Source: Microvirga flocculans ATCC BAA-817 (GTDB lineage Bacteria; Pseudomonadota; Alphaproteobacteria; Rhizobiales; Beijerinckiaceae). Taken from it: a stretch of 64,000 bases of DNA. The stretch is taken from NCBI RefSeq assembly GCF_000518665.1, contig NZ_JAEA01000014.1, positions 1-64,000 on the forward strand. The letters are read 5' to 3'. The notes beneath the pieces were generated by a model. That model was given only the letters and a program-made list of their open reading frames with translations, was not told the DNA's origin and searched no databases. This document shows, piece after piece, positions 43,955-54,419 of the stretch. How positions within the stretch are numbered: position 1 is the stretch's first letter; each line of letters opens with the position of its first letter. Both the position numbers and the translations under genes were made by a program.

Positions 43955-44649
43955 TACCATTTCTCGATCAGGGCGCGGGTTTCGTCGATGGCGACCGACC
44001 AGATGGCGTTCATTTCATCGTCAGAGCGCTGGAAATAGCCCCCGAAGTTGCCTTCCTGCAGAATTTCGCGAACGCCTTCCGGGTCGAAGGTGCGCATGCG
44101 CTCGAGATCGACCATGGGCTTCTGATGGGTCGGCTGCTCGATGCCGGGCAGGCGCGTCCACGGAAAGTTCTCCATCCAGGAGGCATGCGACGCGACGGGG
44201 TCGATCTCCTTCACCTTCTCGAAGGTGCGCGGAGCGTTCCACCAGTTGTGGAAGCGCACGCGGCAATCGGGGTTCTGCCCCATCCATTCGATGGCCGCCG
44301 TCTGGCCGGGCGTGTTTCCGCCATGGCCATTGACGAACAGGATACGGCGGAAGCCCGTCCGCTTGAGCGAGTCGAGAATGTCCGTGATGATGCGCAGGTA
44401 GGTGTCGGCCTTCAGCGAGACCGTGCCGGGATACGCCATGAAATAGGGCGTGATGCCGTAGGCCTGAACGGGGAAAACAGGAACGCCTGTGGGCGCCGCC
44501 GCTTCCAGGGCGACGCGCTCGGCAAGGATGCTGTCCACCGACAGGCTCAAATAGGCATGCTGCTCGGTGCAGCCCAGCGGAACGACGGCGCGATCATCCG
44601 TTTTCAGGTATTCCTCGACCTGAAGCCAGTTCATCTCACAGATTTTCAT
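43954..44649 (-). CDS. Creatininase-family amidohydrolase
   Basis: A 231-residue metal hydrolase. VVPLGCTEQHAYLSLSVDS gives the Glu and His of the metal site, and LFVNGHGGNTPG the His of the second strand. Members open cyclic amides such as creatinine or act on formamides (MftE, ArfB, FAPy deformylase). The substrate is unknown; the neighbouring imidase-like enzyme suggests a cyclic imide or lactam route. It overlaps the GntR gene by 4 bases and is the first enzyme of the operon. Confidence 0.9.
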   Translation of the reverse strand: MKICEMNWLQVEEYLKTDDRAVVPLGCTEQHAYLSLSVDSILAERVALEAAAPTGVPVFPVQAYGITPYFMAYPGTVSLKADTYLRIITDILDSLKRTGFRRILFVNGHGGNTPGQTAAIEWMGQNPDCRVRFHNWWNAPRTFEKVKEIDPVASHASWMENFPWTRLPGIEQPTHQKPMVDLERMRTFDPEGVREILQEGNFGGYFQRSDDEMNAIWSVAIDETRALIEKW

Positions 44650-45722
44650 GAAGCTTCTTCCTCTTGCGAAGCGATGGACGAGCGCAGGCGCTCGATGATG
44701 GGGAGCAGAGTGGCGCGGATCGCATGCGGATCCGGCACGTAACGGAACTCCATGGCCTGACGGTCCGGCGGCAGCAGCTTGCGCACGGTCGCCTCCGCGC
44801 CGCTGGCATAGACCGCCACGTCGACCTCGGAGAGAAAGGCCTTGAGATCGGGCGCCGTGATCAGGCGCACATCCACATCCGAAACATGCGGCGCGAATCG
44901 CAGGACGCCGGGTTTCATCAGCGCGGTGAATTCGGGAAAGATCGAGACGATTCCGATGCGCGCCATCGGATCGATCATCGCCAGCTGCGCCCGTGTCTCC
45001 TCCGCGGGTATGAAGCTCATGCCGACGACCGGGATGCCGCTGGGCACGAGATGTTCCACCTCGCCGCGGCGATGCGCCAGCGTCACGCAGATATCGCAGG
45101 GCAGGGGGAAGGTTTCTCCCGCATGCAGTGAATCCACGGTCGTCACGACGATGGTGTCGTCGGGGCCGAGATAGTCCTGAATCCGGTTTGCATATTGCTG
45201 GGTCGTTTCAACGAAGTTGCCGACCATGACGAGCCGCAGGGGGCGCGAAGGTGTAGGGCCGCGCGCGGCGCGGGCGTTCACAAGCGACGAGACGACCGAG
45301 GGCGCCAGGCCAAGCTGTTCGGCTTCGTTGAACAGGGCCTCGATGCGGCGCTGGAGCTTGCGGACGGCACGGGAGCGCAGGCCGTCGCTATTGTGCCCAT
45401 CCCCCACATAAGTGCCTGCGCCGGGCTTTGCCTCGAGAAGACCGGCCTCACGCAACTCGCGGTACACGGTCGCGACGGTCATGTGCGCGACGCCGGCGCG
45501 TTCCGCCAATTCGCGCACGGACGGCAGACGCTGGCCGGTCGGCAGTTCACCCAGCGCGATGCCGAACTCGATCAGGCCGCGCAGTTGGATGCCGAGCGGT
45601 ACCGGCAGCGAACGGTCGAGCGCTCCCGCGAGGTTGGCAAGGATACGTTCCTCGGGCGTCTGTTCCGTTTCATTATAACGGATGCCTTCGGAAGCGTCAG
45701 AAGATGATTGAGGTTTAGGCAC
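44646..45722 (-). CDS. GntR-type regulator with unusual C-terminal sensor domain
   Basis: A 358-residue regulator. The winged helix at about residues 40-105 is GntR type (LGIQLRGLIEFGIALGELP, RLPSVRELAERAGVAHMTV, YRELREAGLLEAKPGAGTYV). The remaining 250 residues match neither FCD, UTRA nor aminotransferase domains; after a helical linker the text RLVMVGNFVETTQQYANRI and RIGIVSIFPEFTALMKPGVL suggests a periplasmic-binding-protein-like or response-regulator-like alpha/beta fold. It heads the amide operon and is divergent from a Dpp-type importer, so it probably controls both. Confidence 0.82.
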   Translation of the reverse strand: MPKPQSSSDASEGIRYNETEQTPEERILANLAGALDRSLPVPLGIQLRGLIEFGIALGELPTGQRLPSVRELAERAGVAHMTVATVYRELREAGLLEAKPGAGTYVGDGHNSDGLRSRAVRKLQRRIEALFNEAEQLGLAPSVVSSLVNARAARGPTPSRPLRLVMVGNFVETTQQYANRIQDYLGPDDTIVVTTVDSLHAGETFPLPCDICVTLAHRRGEVEHLVPSGIPVVGMSFIPAEETRAQLAMIDPMARIGIVSIFPEFTALMKPGVLRFAPHVSDVDVRLITAPDLKAFLSEVDVAVYASGAEATVRKLLPPDRQAMEFRYVPDPHAIRATLLPIIERLRSSIASQEEEAS

Positions 45723-45757
45723 GACGCTGTTGACTTTTCGGAACCGAGTGACCTACC

Positions 45758-45775
45758 GTTCTAATCGATAAGAAC
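45758..45775. promoter_or_regulatory. Palindrome in the GntR/importer divergent spacer
   Basis: GTTCTAATCGATAAGAAC is an 18-bp palindrome with one mismatched pair. It lies 36 bp before the GntR start and 44 bp before the importer gene, the expected place for a GntR operator controlling both. Confidence 0.5.
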
Positions 45776-45818
45776 ACCTTGGACGAAAAGCCAGGGTCTT
45801 AGCAAGAGGGGAAGTGAA

Positions 45819-47399
45819 GTGACACAAAATTTCAAGCTTGGCGGTGCGCTGGCAGCGGCTCTCGTTCTTGGAACCATTCTCGGCGGCAGCGTCTCCGCCC
45901 AGACCCTGACCATGGGTCTGCGTGCAGGCCCCGACTCGATCGATCCTCACTGGTCGACCTTGGGCAGCCAGGCTGAGGCCCTGCGGCATATCTTCGATAC
46001 GCTCGTCATGTCCGACGAGAACCTGGGCCTGAAGCCCGGTCTCGCGACATCGTGGAAGCCGATCGACGACACGACCTGGGAGTTCAAGATTCGCGAGGGC
46101 GTGAAATTCCACGACGGGTCCGAGCTCACGGCCGAGGACGTGAAGTTCTCCATCGACCGCATTCCGGTCGTGACCGGCCCCATGAGCATGACGATCTACA
46201 CGAAGCAGGTCGAATCGACGAGCGTCGCCGACAAGTACACCTTGCACGTGAAGACGAAGAAGCCTGCGCCGACGCTGCCGAACGACTTCATCCGCCTCTT
46301 CGTCGTGTCGAAGAACATCGGCATGGAAGCCCGCAACGAGCAGTTCAACTCCGGCAAGGCAGCCATCGGTACCGGTCCCTACAAGTTCGTCTCCTGGGAG
46401 CCGAAGGGTGATCTGGTTCTCGAGCGCAACGATAACTACTGGGGCGGCAAGCAGCCGTGGGCGAAGGTCATCCGCAAGGAAATCCCGAGCGACCCGGCGC
46501 GCATGGCGGCCCTCAAGTCCGGTCAGGTCGATCTCGTGAACTACGTGCCGGCCACCGATTATGCCGCGATGCAGAAGGATAAGTCGGTCGATACCTTCGT
46601 CGCCGATTCGGTATACTTCCTGAACCTCACGCCCAACGTGAAGGAGACGCTTCCGAAGAAGGCGAAGGTCGACGGCAAGGAGATCGATGCTAACCCGCTG
46701 CGCGATCCCAAGGTGCGCGAGGCCCTCGATCTCGCCATCGACCGCAAGACGCTCGTGCGCGTCGTGCTGGAAGGTTTGGGCCGTCCTGCCAACCAGCTGA
46801 TGCCCTCGAATTTCTTCGGCGGCAGCAAGAGCCTGCCGGAGCGCCCCTATGACGTGGCGAAGGCCAAGCAGCTTCTCGCGGATGCCGGCTACCCGAAGGG
46901 TTTCGAGCTCGACTTCCACTGCACGAACAACCGCCTGCCGGGCGATGCGGCCGTGTGCGAGGCTCTCTCGCAGATGTGGGCGCGCGCGGGCTTGAAGGTG
47001 AACGCGAATGCGCTCAACGGCACCGTGTTCTTCCCCGCTCAGCAGAAGGGCGAGTTCTCCCTGTGGATGAGCGGCTGGGGCACGCTGACGGGCGAAGCGA
47101 GCTACACCTACGGGTCCCTGGTGCACACGGCGGATCCGGCGATCGGCCTCGGCGCCTTCAACAAGCAGGGCTACTCCAATCCGGAGGTGGACAAGCTTCT
47201 CCAGGAGGGAAGCCGCACCATGGACGACGCCAAGCGTCGCGCCCTCTTCGAGAAGGTGACGGAGATCTCCATGAACGACCGCGCGCTGATCCCGACGGTT
47301 CAGCTCCAGACGGTGTGGGCTGCCAAGAAAGGCATGCTCACGATCCCGGCGCGCGTCGACCAGGAGACCCTGGCCTACGAGATCAAGCCGAAGAGCTGA
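45819..47399 (+). CDS. Peptide-type ABC substrate-binding protein (SBP family 5)
   Basis: A 526-residue periplasmic protein of the DppA/OppA class. The signal peptide (LAAALVLGTILGGSVSAQ) is followed by GLRAGPDSIDPHWS, then the family motif EFKIREGVKFHDGSELTAEDV. The start is GTG at 45819, after GAGGGGAAG. The cargo is probably a peptide or a small amide, given the linked hydrolases. A strong terminator-like hairpin follows before the permease genes. Confidence 0.94.
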   Translation: MTQNFKLGGALAAALVLGTILGGSVSAQTLTMGLRAGPDSIDPHWSTLGSQAEALRHIFDTLVMSDENLGLKPGLATSWKPIDDTTWEFKIREGVKFHDGSELTAEDVKFSIDRIPVVTGPMSMTIYTKQVESTSVADKYTLHVKTKKPAPTLPNDFIRLFVVSKNIGMEARNEQFNSGKAAIGTGPYKFVSWEPKGDLVLERNDNYWGGKQPWAKVIRKEIPSDPARMAALKSGQVDLVNYVPATDYAAMQKDKSVDTFVADSVYFLNLTPNVKETLPKKAKVDGKEIDANPLRDPKVREALDLAIDRKTLVRVVLEGLGRPANQLMPSNFFGGSKSLPERPYDVAKAKQLLADAGYPKGFELDFHCTNNRLPGDAAVCEALSQMWARAGLKVNANALNGTVFFPAQQKGEFSLWMSGWGTLTGEASYTYGSLVHTADPAIGLGAFNKQGYSNPEVDKLLQEGSRTMDDAKRRALFEKVTEISMNDRALIPTVQLQTVWAAKKGMLTIPARVDQETLAYEIKPKS

Positions 47400-47438
47400 T
47401 CCAAAAAAACATCCGGCCGGAGCAATCCGGCCGGTCCG

Positions 47439-47471
47439 TTCGGAGGGAGAGCGTTTTCCCTCCGAATTTTT
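47439..47471 (+). terminator. Terminator/attenuator after binding-protein gene
   Basis: TTCGGAGGGA and TCCCTCCGAA form a perfect 10-bp stem with an 8-base loop and a TTTTT tail. The permease gene follows 73 bases later, so it most likely lowers permease expression relative to the binding protein. Confidence 0.8.
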
Positions 47472-47543
47472 GATGGAAGCACAGCTGGAGGGCATGGCTG
47501 ACGTGCCCGGCCCTCCGGTTCTGAACACCCTGCAAGAGACAGC

Positions 47544-48518
47544 ATGATCGGTTTTATTATCCAGCGTGTCCTGCAGGCGCTCATGGTGGTGATCGCAATG
47601 TCGATCATCGTTTTCCTGGGCGTCTACGCCATCGGCAATCCGATCGACGTGATGATCGATCCAGGTTCCGATCAGGCCCTGCGCGAGGCCTTGATCCAGC
47701 GCTACGGGCTCGACCGCCCATTGTTCGAGCAATACTTCGTGTTCATGAACAACATGCTGCACGGGGATCTCGGCGAATCCTTCATTTACCGCTTGCCTGT
47801 GCTCAGCCTGATCTGGTCGCGCTTCCCGGCAACGCTGGAGCTGGCGCTCACGGCCATGCTCATCGCCACCTGTCTCGGCATCCCGCTGGGCCTCTGGGCG
47901 GGCTACAAGCCGGAATCCCTTTCGGCCAAGGCCATCATGGCGTTTTCGGTTCTCGGCTTCAGCGTCCCGAGCTTCTGGGTGGGTCTTCTGCTGATCATGA
48001 CCTTCGCGGTCGAGCTCGGCTGGCTCCCTTCGGGCGGACGAGGGCCGACCACCGAAGTGCTCGGGATGAACTTGTCGATCACGTCGCTCGAGGGGTGGAG
48101 CTACATCATCCTACCGGCCTTCAACCTCGCTCTCTTCAAGCTCGGTCTCCTCATCCGCCTCACGCGGGCGGGCACCGTCGAGGTGATGAGCTCGGACTTC
48201 GTACGTTTCGCCCGCGCTCAGGGTCTATCGGAGGCGAAGGTCGTCGGCCTTCATGTGCTCAAGAACATCTCCATTCCCATCGTGACGGTCTTCGGTCTCG
48301 AGCTCGGCTCGACGCTCGCCTTCGCCGTGGTGACGGAGACGGTGTTCAACTGGCCCGGCATGGGCAAGCTCATCATCGACTCGATCACCGTGCTCGATCG
48401 TCCCGTGATGGTCGCCTATCTCATTCTCGTAGTGTTCCTCTTCGTTCTGATCAATCTCGTCGTCGATCTGGTTTATGGCCAGCTCGATCCCCGCATTCGC
48501 GTGAAGGCCGCGTCATGA
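47544..48518 (+). CDS. ABC transporter permease (DppB type)
   Basis: A 324-residue inner-membrane subunit. The first helix (VLQALMVVIAMSIIVFLGV) is followed by RYGLDRPLFEQYFVFMNNML and GDLGESF, the usual DppB pattern. The ATPase-contact loop is SDFVRFARAQGLSEAKVVGLH, and the C-terminus has TETVFNWPGMGKL. It overlaps the DppC-type gene by 4 bases. Confidence 0.94.
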   Translation: MIGFIIQRVLQALMVVIAMSIIVFLGVYAIGNPIDVMIDPGSDQALREALIQRYGLDRPLFEQYFVFMNNMLHGDLGESFIYRLPVLSLIWSRFPATLELALTAMLIATCLGIPLGLWAGYKPESLSAKAIMAFSVLGFSVPSFWVGLLLIMTFAVELGWLPSGGRGPTTEVLGMNLSITSLEGWSYIILPAFNLALFKLGLLIRLTRAGTVEVMSSDFVRFARAQGLSEAKVVGLHVLKNISIPIVTVFGLELGSTLAFAVVTETVFNWPGMGKLIIDSITVLDRPVMVAYLILVVFLFVLINLVVDLVYGQLDPRIRVKAAS

Positions 48519-49422
48519 GCCAGTCTCCCGCCCTGACCTTGCCGGCGGAAACCGGCTGGACCCGTCTTGCCAATTTCTGGTCCGATTTCCGCCAGAGCCC
48601 TGTCGCCATCGCCGCTCTAATCGTGGTGGTCGCCATCGTTCTCATGGCGGTCCTCGCGCCCTTCGTGGCGCCGCAGGATCCCTACAACCAGGAAGCGCTC
48701 GATCTGTTCGATGCCCGCCTGGAGCCCGGCGAAATCGGCTCCGGCGGCTATGTGCACTGGCTCGGCACCGATGCCGCCGGGCGCGATATCTTCTCCGCGA
48801 TCCTCTACGGATTGCGCACGAGCCTGATCGTCGGCGTCATGGCCGGCAGCCTGGCCCTGGTCCTCGGCACGACGGTCGGCCTCATCGCCGCCTATTACGG
48901 GGGGCGCGTCGAAGCGTTGATCATGCGCGTCATCGACCTGCAGCTCTCGTTGCCTGCAATCCTGTTGGCGCTGGTGCTCGTCGCCATGCTGGGGCAGGGG
49001 CTGATGCAGCTCGTCGCTGCTCTGGTCGCCGCGCAATATGCTTATTTCGCGCGCACCACCCATGGCGCGGCCAGCGCGGAGCGGCGCAAGGATTACATCG
49101 AGGCGGCGCTTTCGACGCCGCTCCCGGCCCGCCACGTGCTGTTCCGGCATCTTCTTCCCAATGCGTTGCCGCCGCTGATCGTCGTGGCGACCGTGCAGGT
49201 GGCCAACTCCATCGCCCTCGAGGCGACGTTATCCTTCCTCGGCCTGGGTCTTCCCCTCACGCAGCCCTCGCTCGGCTCGCTGATTTCCAATGGCTTCCAG
49301 TTCCTGCTGTCGGGCCGTTACTGGATCTCGATCTACCCTGGCATCGCCCTGATGCTGACCGTCGTCGCCATCAATCTGGTTGGCGACCAGGTTCGCAACG
49401 TTCTGAATCCGAGGCGCAGCCG

Positions 49423-49426
<4 letters not shown>
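48515..49426 (+). CDS. ABC transporter permease (DppC type)
   Basis: A 303-residue inner-membrane partner of the DppB-type protein. The N-terminal FRQSPVAIAALIVVVAIVLM is the first helix, followed by FVAPQDPYNQ and HWLGTDAAGRDIFSAILYG. The coupling loop is SAERRKDYIEAALSTPLPARH, and LEATLSFLGLGLP is near the end. The ATG overlaps the preceding stop and its own end overlaps the next gene by 4 bases. Confidence 0.94.
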
Positions 49427-50442
<1,016 letters not shown>

Positions 50443-51416
50443 AGCGTCCCAACCTGGGAGAGCGCATTGCCGGTCTTCTTGGCGCAGGCCAGAAGATGGA
50501 GGTTGTGCGCGCCGTGTCGGATGTCAGCCTCTCCGTCGCCAAGGGTGAGGTTGTCGGCCTTGTCGGCGAGTCCGGATGCGGCAAGTCCACCCTCGGGCGT
50601 ATCATCGCCGGCATCTATACGCCGAGCGATGGAAAGATCCTGTTCCGCAACGCGCCCGTCGCCAAGGAGCAGGGCCGCCGCACGCAGAAGCTGACGACAC
50701 AGGTTCAGATGATCCATCAGGATCCGTTCGCGAGCCTCAATCCGCGCATGCGCATCGGCGATACGGTGGCGGAAGGCCCCGTGGCGCATAACATCGTCAA
50801 GGCGCGCGACGCGGATGCCTATGTAGCCGACCTGCTCGGACGTGTGGGGCTCGACCCCAGCTATCGCAGGCGCTTTCCGCATCAGTTCTCGGGCGGGCAG
50901 CGCCAACGCATCGCCATCGCGCGGGCGCTCGCCATGAAGCCGGACCTGCTCGTTCTCGACGAGCCGGTGGCCTCCCTGGACGTGTCGATCCAGGCTCAGG
51001 TGCTCAACCTGTTCATGGATCTGCGCCAGGATCTCGACCTGACGGGCATCTTCATCAGCCACGATCTCGGCGTGGTGCGCCATGTGTCGGACCGGGTCGC
51101 GATCATGTATCTCGGCCGCATTGTGGAACTGGCGCCGACGGCGGAACTCTACGCCCAGCCGAACCATCCCTATACCCGTGCGCTCTTCGAGAGCGTGCCG
51201 CGGATCGGTGTCGGCAAGAAGAGCTTTCATCCCATCGCCGGTGAAATTCCCTCGCCGCTCAATCCGCCGAGCGGATGCCACTTCCATCCCCGCTGCCCCT
51301 TCGCCGGTCCGCGCTGCAAGCGGGAGGCCCCGCCGTTGGCTGCCATCGGTCCGGGGCGCTTCTCCGCCTGCCATCTCAACTCCGGTGGAACGGATTAATT
51401 CAGAGACGTGAGCATA

Positions 51417-52937
51417 ATGTCCCAGCAAGCCTCCCTAGCGGCGCTCCACGAGCGCATCGCCGCCGTCAACGACGTGCTGAACGCGACCTCCCTGCTGACG
51501 TGGGATTCCCGCACGATGATGCCGTCAGGCGGTGCGGAGACCCGGGGCCAGCAGATTGCAACCCTGACCCGGATCGCCCGCGATCTGCTGCTTGCGCCCG
51601 AAACCGAGAAGGCGCTGGAGCAGGCGGAGAGGGCCGTCGAGGGCTTGCCTGAGGATGCCGCCGAGAAACGCATGGTCCGGCAGACGCGCCATGCGCTGGA
51701 GCATCACCGCAGCGTTCCCGCATCGCTGATCCAGGAACGGGCGGCTCTTCGCACGGTGGCGCAGGCCGCGTGGATCGAGGGGCGGTCGAAGAGCGATTTT
51801 TCGATCTTCGCTCCGCATCTCGCCAAGACGGTCGAGCTCTCCCGCGCCTATGCCGATTGCATCGGCTGGAGCGAGCATCCCTATGACGCCATGGTATCGA
51901 TCTACGAGCCGGGCGAAACGGCCGCGAGCCTCAAGGCCCTGTTCGCGAAGCTCCGGGCCGGGCTGCTGCCGATCCTCGACGCTGCCCGGTCGCGGCCTCA
52001 GCCCCGTTCGGACTTCCTGTTCCGCGATTATCCGGAGGAAGGGCAGCGCGCTTTCGGCCTGACCCTGGCCGAAAAGCTCGGCTACGATTTCCGGCGCGGG
52101 CGTCTCGACACCACCGTGCATCCGTTCGAGGTGTCCTTCACGCGCAACGACGTGCGCATCACCACCCGCTATACCCGGAACTATCTCCCGGCCTCCATCT
52201 TCGGGACGGCTCACGAAACCGGCCATGCGCTCTATGAGCAGGGCGCCGATCCGGCCTATGTCCGCACGACGCTCGCGACCGATCTCGTGGGACTCTATGC
52301 GGTCAGCGGCACGAGCTTCGGCGCACACGAATCCCAGTCGCGGCTTTGGGAAAACCACATCGTCCGCAGCCGCACCTTCTGGCAGCGGAACTTCCCAGAG
52401 CTGCAGCGGCATTTTCCGGAACAGCTCGGCGATGTGACTGCGGAGGAGTTCTATCGCGCCGTCACGCGGGTCGAGCCCGGATTCATCCGCGTCGAGGCCG
52501 ATGAGCTGACCTATGATTTCCACATCATGCTGCGCACGGATATCGAATGCGCATTGATGGACGGATCGCTGCCCGTTTCGGACCTTCCCGATGCCTGGAA
52601 CGCGGCGATCAAGCGCGATCTCGGGCTGACGGTTCCGAACGACGCCAAGGGCGTGTTGCAGGACGTGCACTGGTCCACGGGCTATATCGGTTCCTTCCCG
52701 ACCTATACCGTCGGCAATGTCATGGGGGCTCAGGTGATGGAGACCCTTCGCCAGCAGAACCCGTCGCTCGACGCTGCCATTGAGGCGGGCGAGTATGGCG
52801 CTCTGGCGGAAGAGCTGCGCGCGAGGATCTGGCAGCATGGCCGCCGCTACACGCGCGACGAGCTCTTGGAGCGCGAGACGGGCCGGCGGCTCGATCCGGC
52901 GCCTTACCTGGCCTATCTTCAGACGAAGTACGCATAA
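51417..52937 (+). CDS. M32-family carboxypeptidase (thermostable carboxypeptidase type)
   Basis: A 506-residue cytoplasmic zinc metallopeptidase that removes C-terminal residues from peptides. The zinc motif is H266-E267-T-G-H270 in [14 protein letters not shown], with [10 protein letters not shown] supplying the third ligand. [20 protein letters not shown] near the start is also family-typical. The ATG at 51417 or a GTG 9 bases earlier may be used. It is 18 bases after the importer ATPase and would digest imported peptides. It ends at a strong terminator. Confidence 0.94.
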   Translation: MSQQASLAALHERIAAVNDVLNATSLLTWDSRTMMPSGGAETRGQQIATLTRIARDLLLAPETEKALEQAERAVEGLPEDAAEKRMVRQTRHALEHHRSVPASLIQERAALRTVAQAAWIEGRSKSDFSIFAPHLAKTVELSRAYADCIGWSEHPYDAMVSIYEPGETAASLKALFAKLRAGLLPILDAARSRPQPRSDFLFRDYPEEGQRAFGLTLAEKLGYDFRRGRLDTTVHPFEVSFTRNDVRITTRYTRNYLPASIFGTAHETGHALYEQGADPAYVRTTLATDLVGLYAVSGTSFGAHESQSRLWENHIVRSRTFWQRNFPELQRHFPEQLGDVTAEEFYRAVTRVEPGFIRVEADELTYDFHIMLRTDIECALMDGSLPVSDLPDAWNAAIKRDLGLTVPNDAKGVLQDVHWSTGYIGSFPTYTVGNVMGAQVMETLRQQNPSLDAAIEAGEYGALAEELRARIWQHGRRYTRDELLERETGRRLDPAPYLAYLQTKYA

Positions 52938-52942
52938 TGAGG

Positions 52943-52970
52943 CGGGGGCTATTGGCCCCCGTTTCTCTTT
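52943..52970. terminator. Terminator between converging M32 and OGFr-like genes
   Basis: CGGGGGC and GCCCCCG form a 7-bp stem with a 5-base loop, followed by TTTCTCTTT on the plus strand. It ends the plus-strand importer-peptidase unit and abuts the stop of the minus-strand gene. Confidence 0.8.
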
Positions 52971-53448
52971 ATGGCGTGGCTTCGCCTGCGGCTTGCGCCC
53001 AGAAGCGCAGGCTGCGCCGATTCACCGGGCTTCCGGCCTCCTCATGGAGCTGGAGGATTGCACGGTAAAATCGCTGGGCGTCTTCCGGGGCGGCGAGCAG
53101 CTTCAGGCTGTGCAGAATGCGCGTGATCCGCAGATGGTTGTGATCGTACGGTGTGAGCCACCAGGCCGTATTCCGATAGAAGCGGCGTATGCGCTCCTCG
53201 GCCTTCCTCAAGGTTTCGGCAGCGCGCGGATCGGCCCTGATGGCGTCGATCTCGCCTTGCGTGAGGACGGGCGCGTGAGGCTGCGCGGCGCTGCGGGTGG
53301 TCAGGGGAAACAGCCACTGGATATAGTCGTGAACCGCTTCCAGTTCCTCGTCGGAAAAGGCCAGCACGTCGGCGGCAAGACGTCCTTGTCCGTCCCGCCC
53401 GCTGCCGGCGAGATAGGCATGGAGATGTCCTGCGCTCGATCCCGACAT
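52969..53448 (-). CDS. Opioid growth factor receptor (OGFr) domain-like protein
   Basis: A 159-residue protein with the OGFr conserved-region pattern: FSDEELEAVHDYIQWLFPLT, then APVLTQGEIDAIR, RIRRFYRNTAWW and NHLRITRILHSLKLL. Such bacterial proteins are found across alphaproteobacteria but have no known function; the vertebrate name does not imply a receptor role. The ATG at 53448 is preferred to a TTG four codons earlier. Its ribosome site GGAG lies inside a hairpin. Confidence 0.75.
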   Translation of the reverse strand: MSGSSAGHLHAYLAGSGRDGQGRLAADVLAFSDEELEAVHDYIQWLFPLTTRSAAQPHAPVLTQGEIDAIRADPRAAETLRKAEERIRRFYRNTAWWLTPYDHNHLRITRILHSLKLLAAPEDAQRFYRAILQLHEEAGSPVNRRSLRFWAQAAGEATP

Positions 53449-53451
53449 GGG

Positions 53452-53480
53452 GAGCTCCAATCCGGCGAAGATTGGAGCTC
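53452..53480. promoter_or_regulatory. Hairpin over the ribosome site of the OGFr-like gene
   Basis: GAGCTCCAATC and GATTGGAGCTC form a perfect 11-bp stem with a 7-base loop, 3 bases from the start codon on the minus strand. It could end the TauE/SafE message or hide the ribosome site (GGAG) of the next gene; no T tract follows. Confidence 0.5.
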
Positions 53481-53489
53481 ATCCATGGC

Positions 53490-54368
53490 TTAAGTGAGGA
53501 GGCTTACCGCGAAACGGGCGCAGATGATGAGAAGGAAGAGGCCGAAGGCGACTTCGAGCCTGCGCTTGGACAGGCGGTGGGCCAGGCGCGCGCCGATCGG
53601 CGCCATCCACGCGCTGGTGGGGATGAAGAGCAGGAAGCCGAGGAGCGAGACATAGCCCAGCGCCAGCGGCGGCTGGAAGGCGATGACGTTTGGATAATCG
53701 GCCATGTGCGGCCAGCCGGCATAGACGTACCCGATCGCGCCGGGGATCGAGATGAGAATGCCGAGTCCCGAGGAGGTCGCCACCGCCTGATGGATCGGGC
53801 GGTTGTAGAAGGTCATGAACAGGTTCGAGAGCTGGCCGCCGCCGATGCCCATGAGCGCGGAGAGAATGCCGATGACCCAGCCATAGACAACCATGATCGG
53901 CTTGGCCGGCATATCGAGGCCGAAACGCCAGGTATCCTTGCCGAAGAGCAGGCGGATCGCCGAGATGCCGGCGACGACCACGAACACGGCCTTGAACAGG
54001 TCGGCCGGCGCATAGCGGGCGATGATGCTGCCCACGACGACGCCCAGCACCACCGGCACGGCCCAGACACGCAGGATCGTCATATCCACCGCGCCCTTGG
54101 CCCTGTGAGCGTTGAAGGAGCGGATGGAGGTGGGGATGATGATGGCAAGCGACGTGCCGACGCAGAGCGGCATGCGGACTTCCTCCGGCACCTCCAGAAT
54201 GCGGAAGAGCTCATAGAGGATCGGTACGGCAACCGCGCCGCCGCCCACGCCGAAGACGCCCGCGAGCAGGCCCGTAACGGCACCGGCTGCCAGGAGTGCG
54301 GCCACGAGCCATGCCAAATCGAAGAGAGGGATGCCGAACATCGCAAGGTCCATTGCTGAAAAGCACAT
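53490..54368 (-). CDS. TauE/SafE-family sulfite/organosulfur exporter
   Basis: A 292-residue membrane protein with eight or nine helices. LLAGVFGVGGGAVAVPILYE and, in the second half, LSALMGIGGGQLSNLFMTFY are the paired glycine motifs of the family. Members export sulfite, sulfoacetate or similar anions. Here it follows gamma-glutamyltransferase and DUF1028 genes, so sulfur released from glutathione-type peptides is a possible link. Start may be the ATG at 54368 or at 54353; neither has a clear ribosome site. Confidence 0.9.
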   Translation of the reverse strand: MCFSAMDLAMFGIPLFDLAWLVAALLAAGAVTGLLAGVFGVGGGAVAVPILYELFRILEVPEEVRMPLCVGTSLAIIIPTSIRSFNAHRAKGAVDMTILRVWAVPVVLGVVVGSIIARYAPADLFKAVFVVVAGISAIRLLFGKDTWRFGLDMPAKPIMVVYGWVIGILSALMGIGGGQLSNLFMTFYNRPIHQAVATSSGLGILISIPGAIGYVYAGWPHMADYPNVIAFQPPLALGYVSLLGFLLFIPTSAWMAPIGARLAHRLSKRRLEVAFGLFLLIICARFAVSLLT

Positions 54369-54369
54369 C

Positions 54370-54398
54370 TGCCGTAGGATCTTTTGGGTCCTGCGGCA
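54370..54398. terminator. Hairpin between the DUF1028 and TauE/SafE genes
   Basis: TGCCGTAGGATC pairs with GGTCCTGCGGCA over 12 positions with two mismatched or G-T pairs, and a short loop. No T tract is seen, so termination is uncertain. Confidence 0.4.
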
Positions 54399-54419
54399 AG
54401 TGATAGTATTGCTGGCGCC

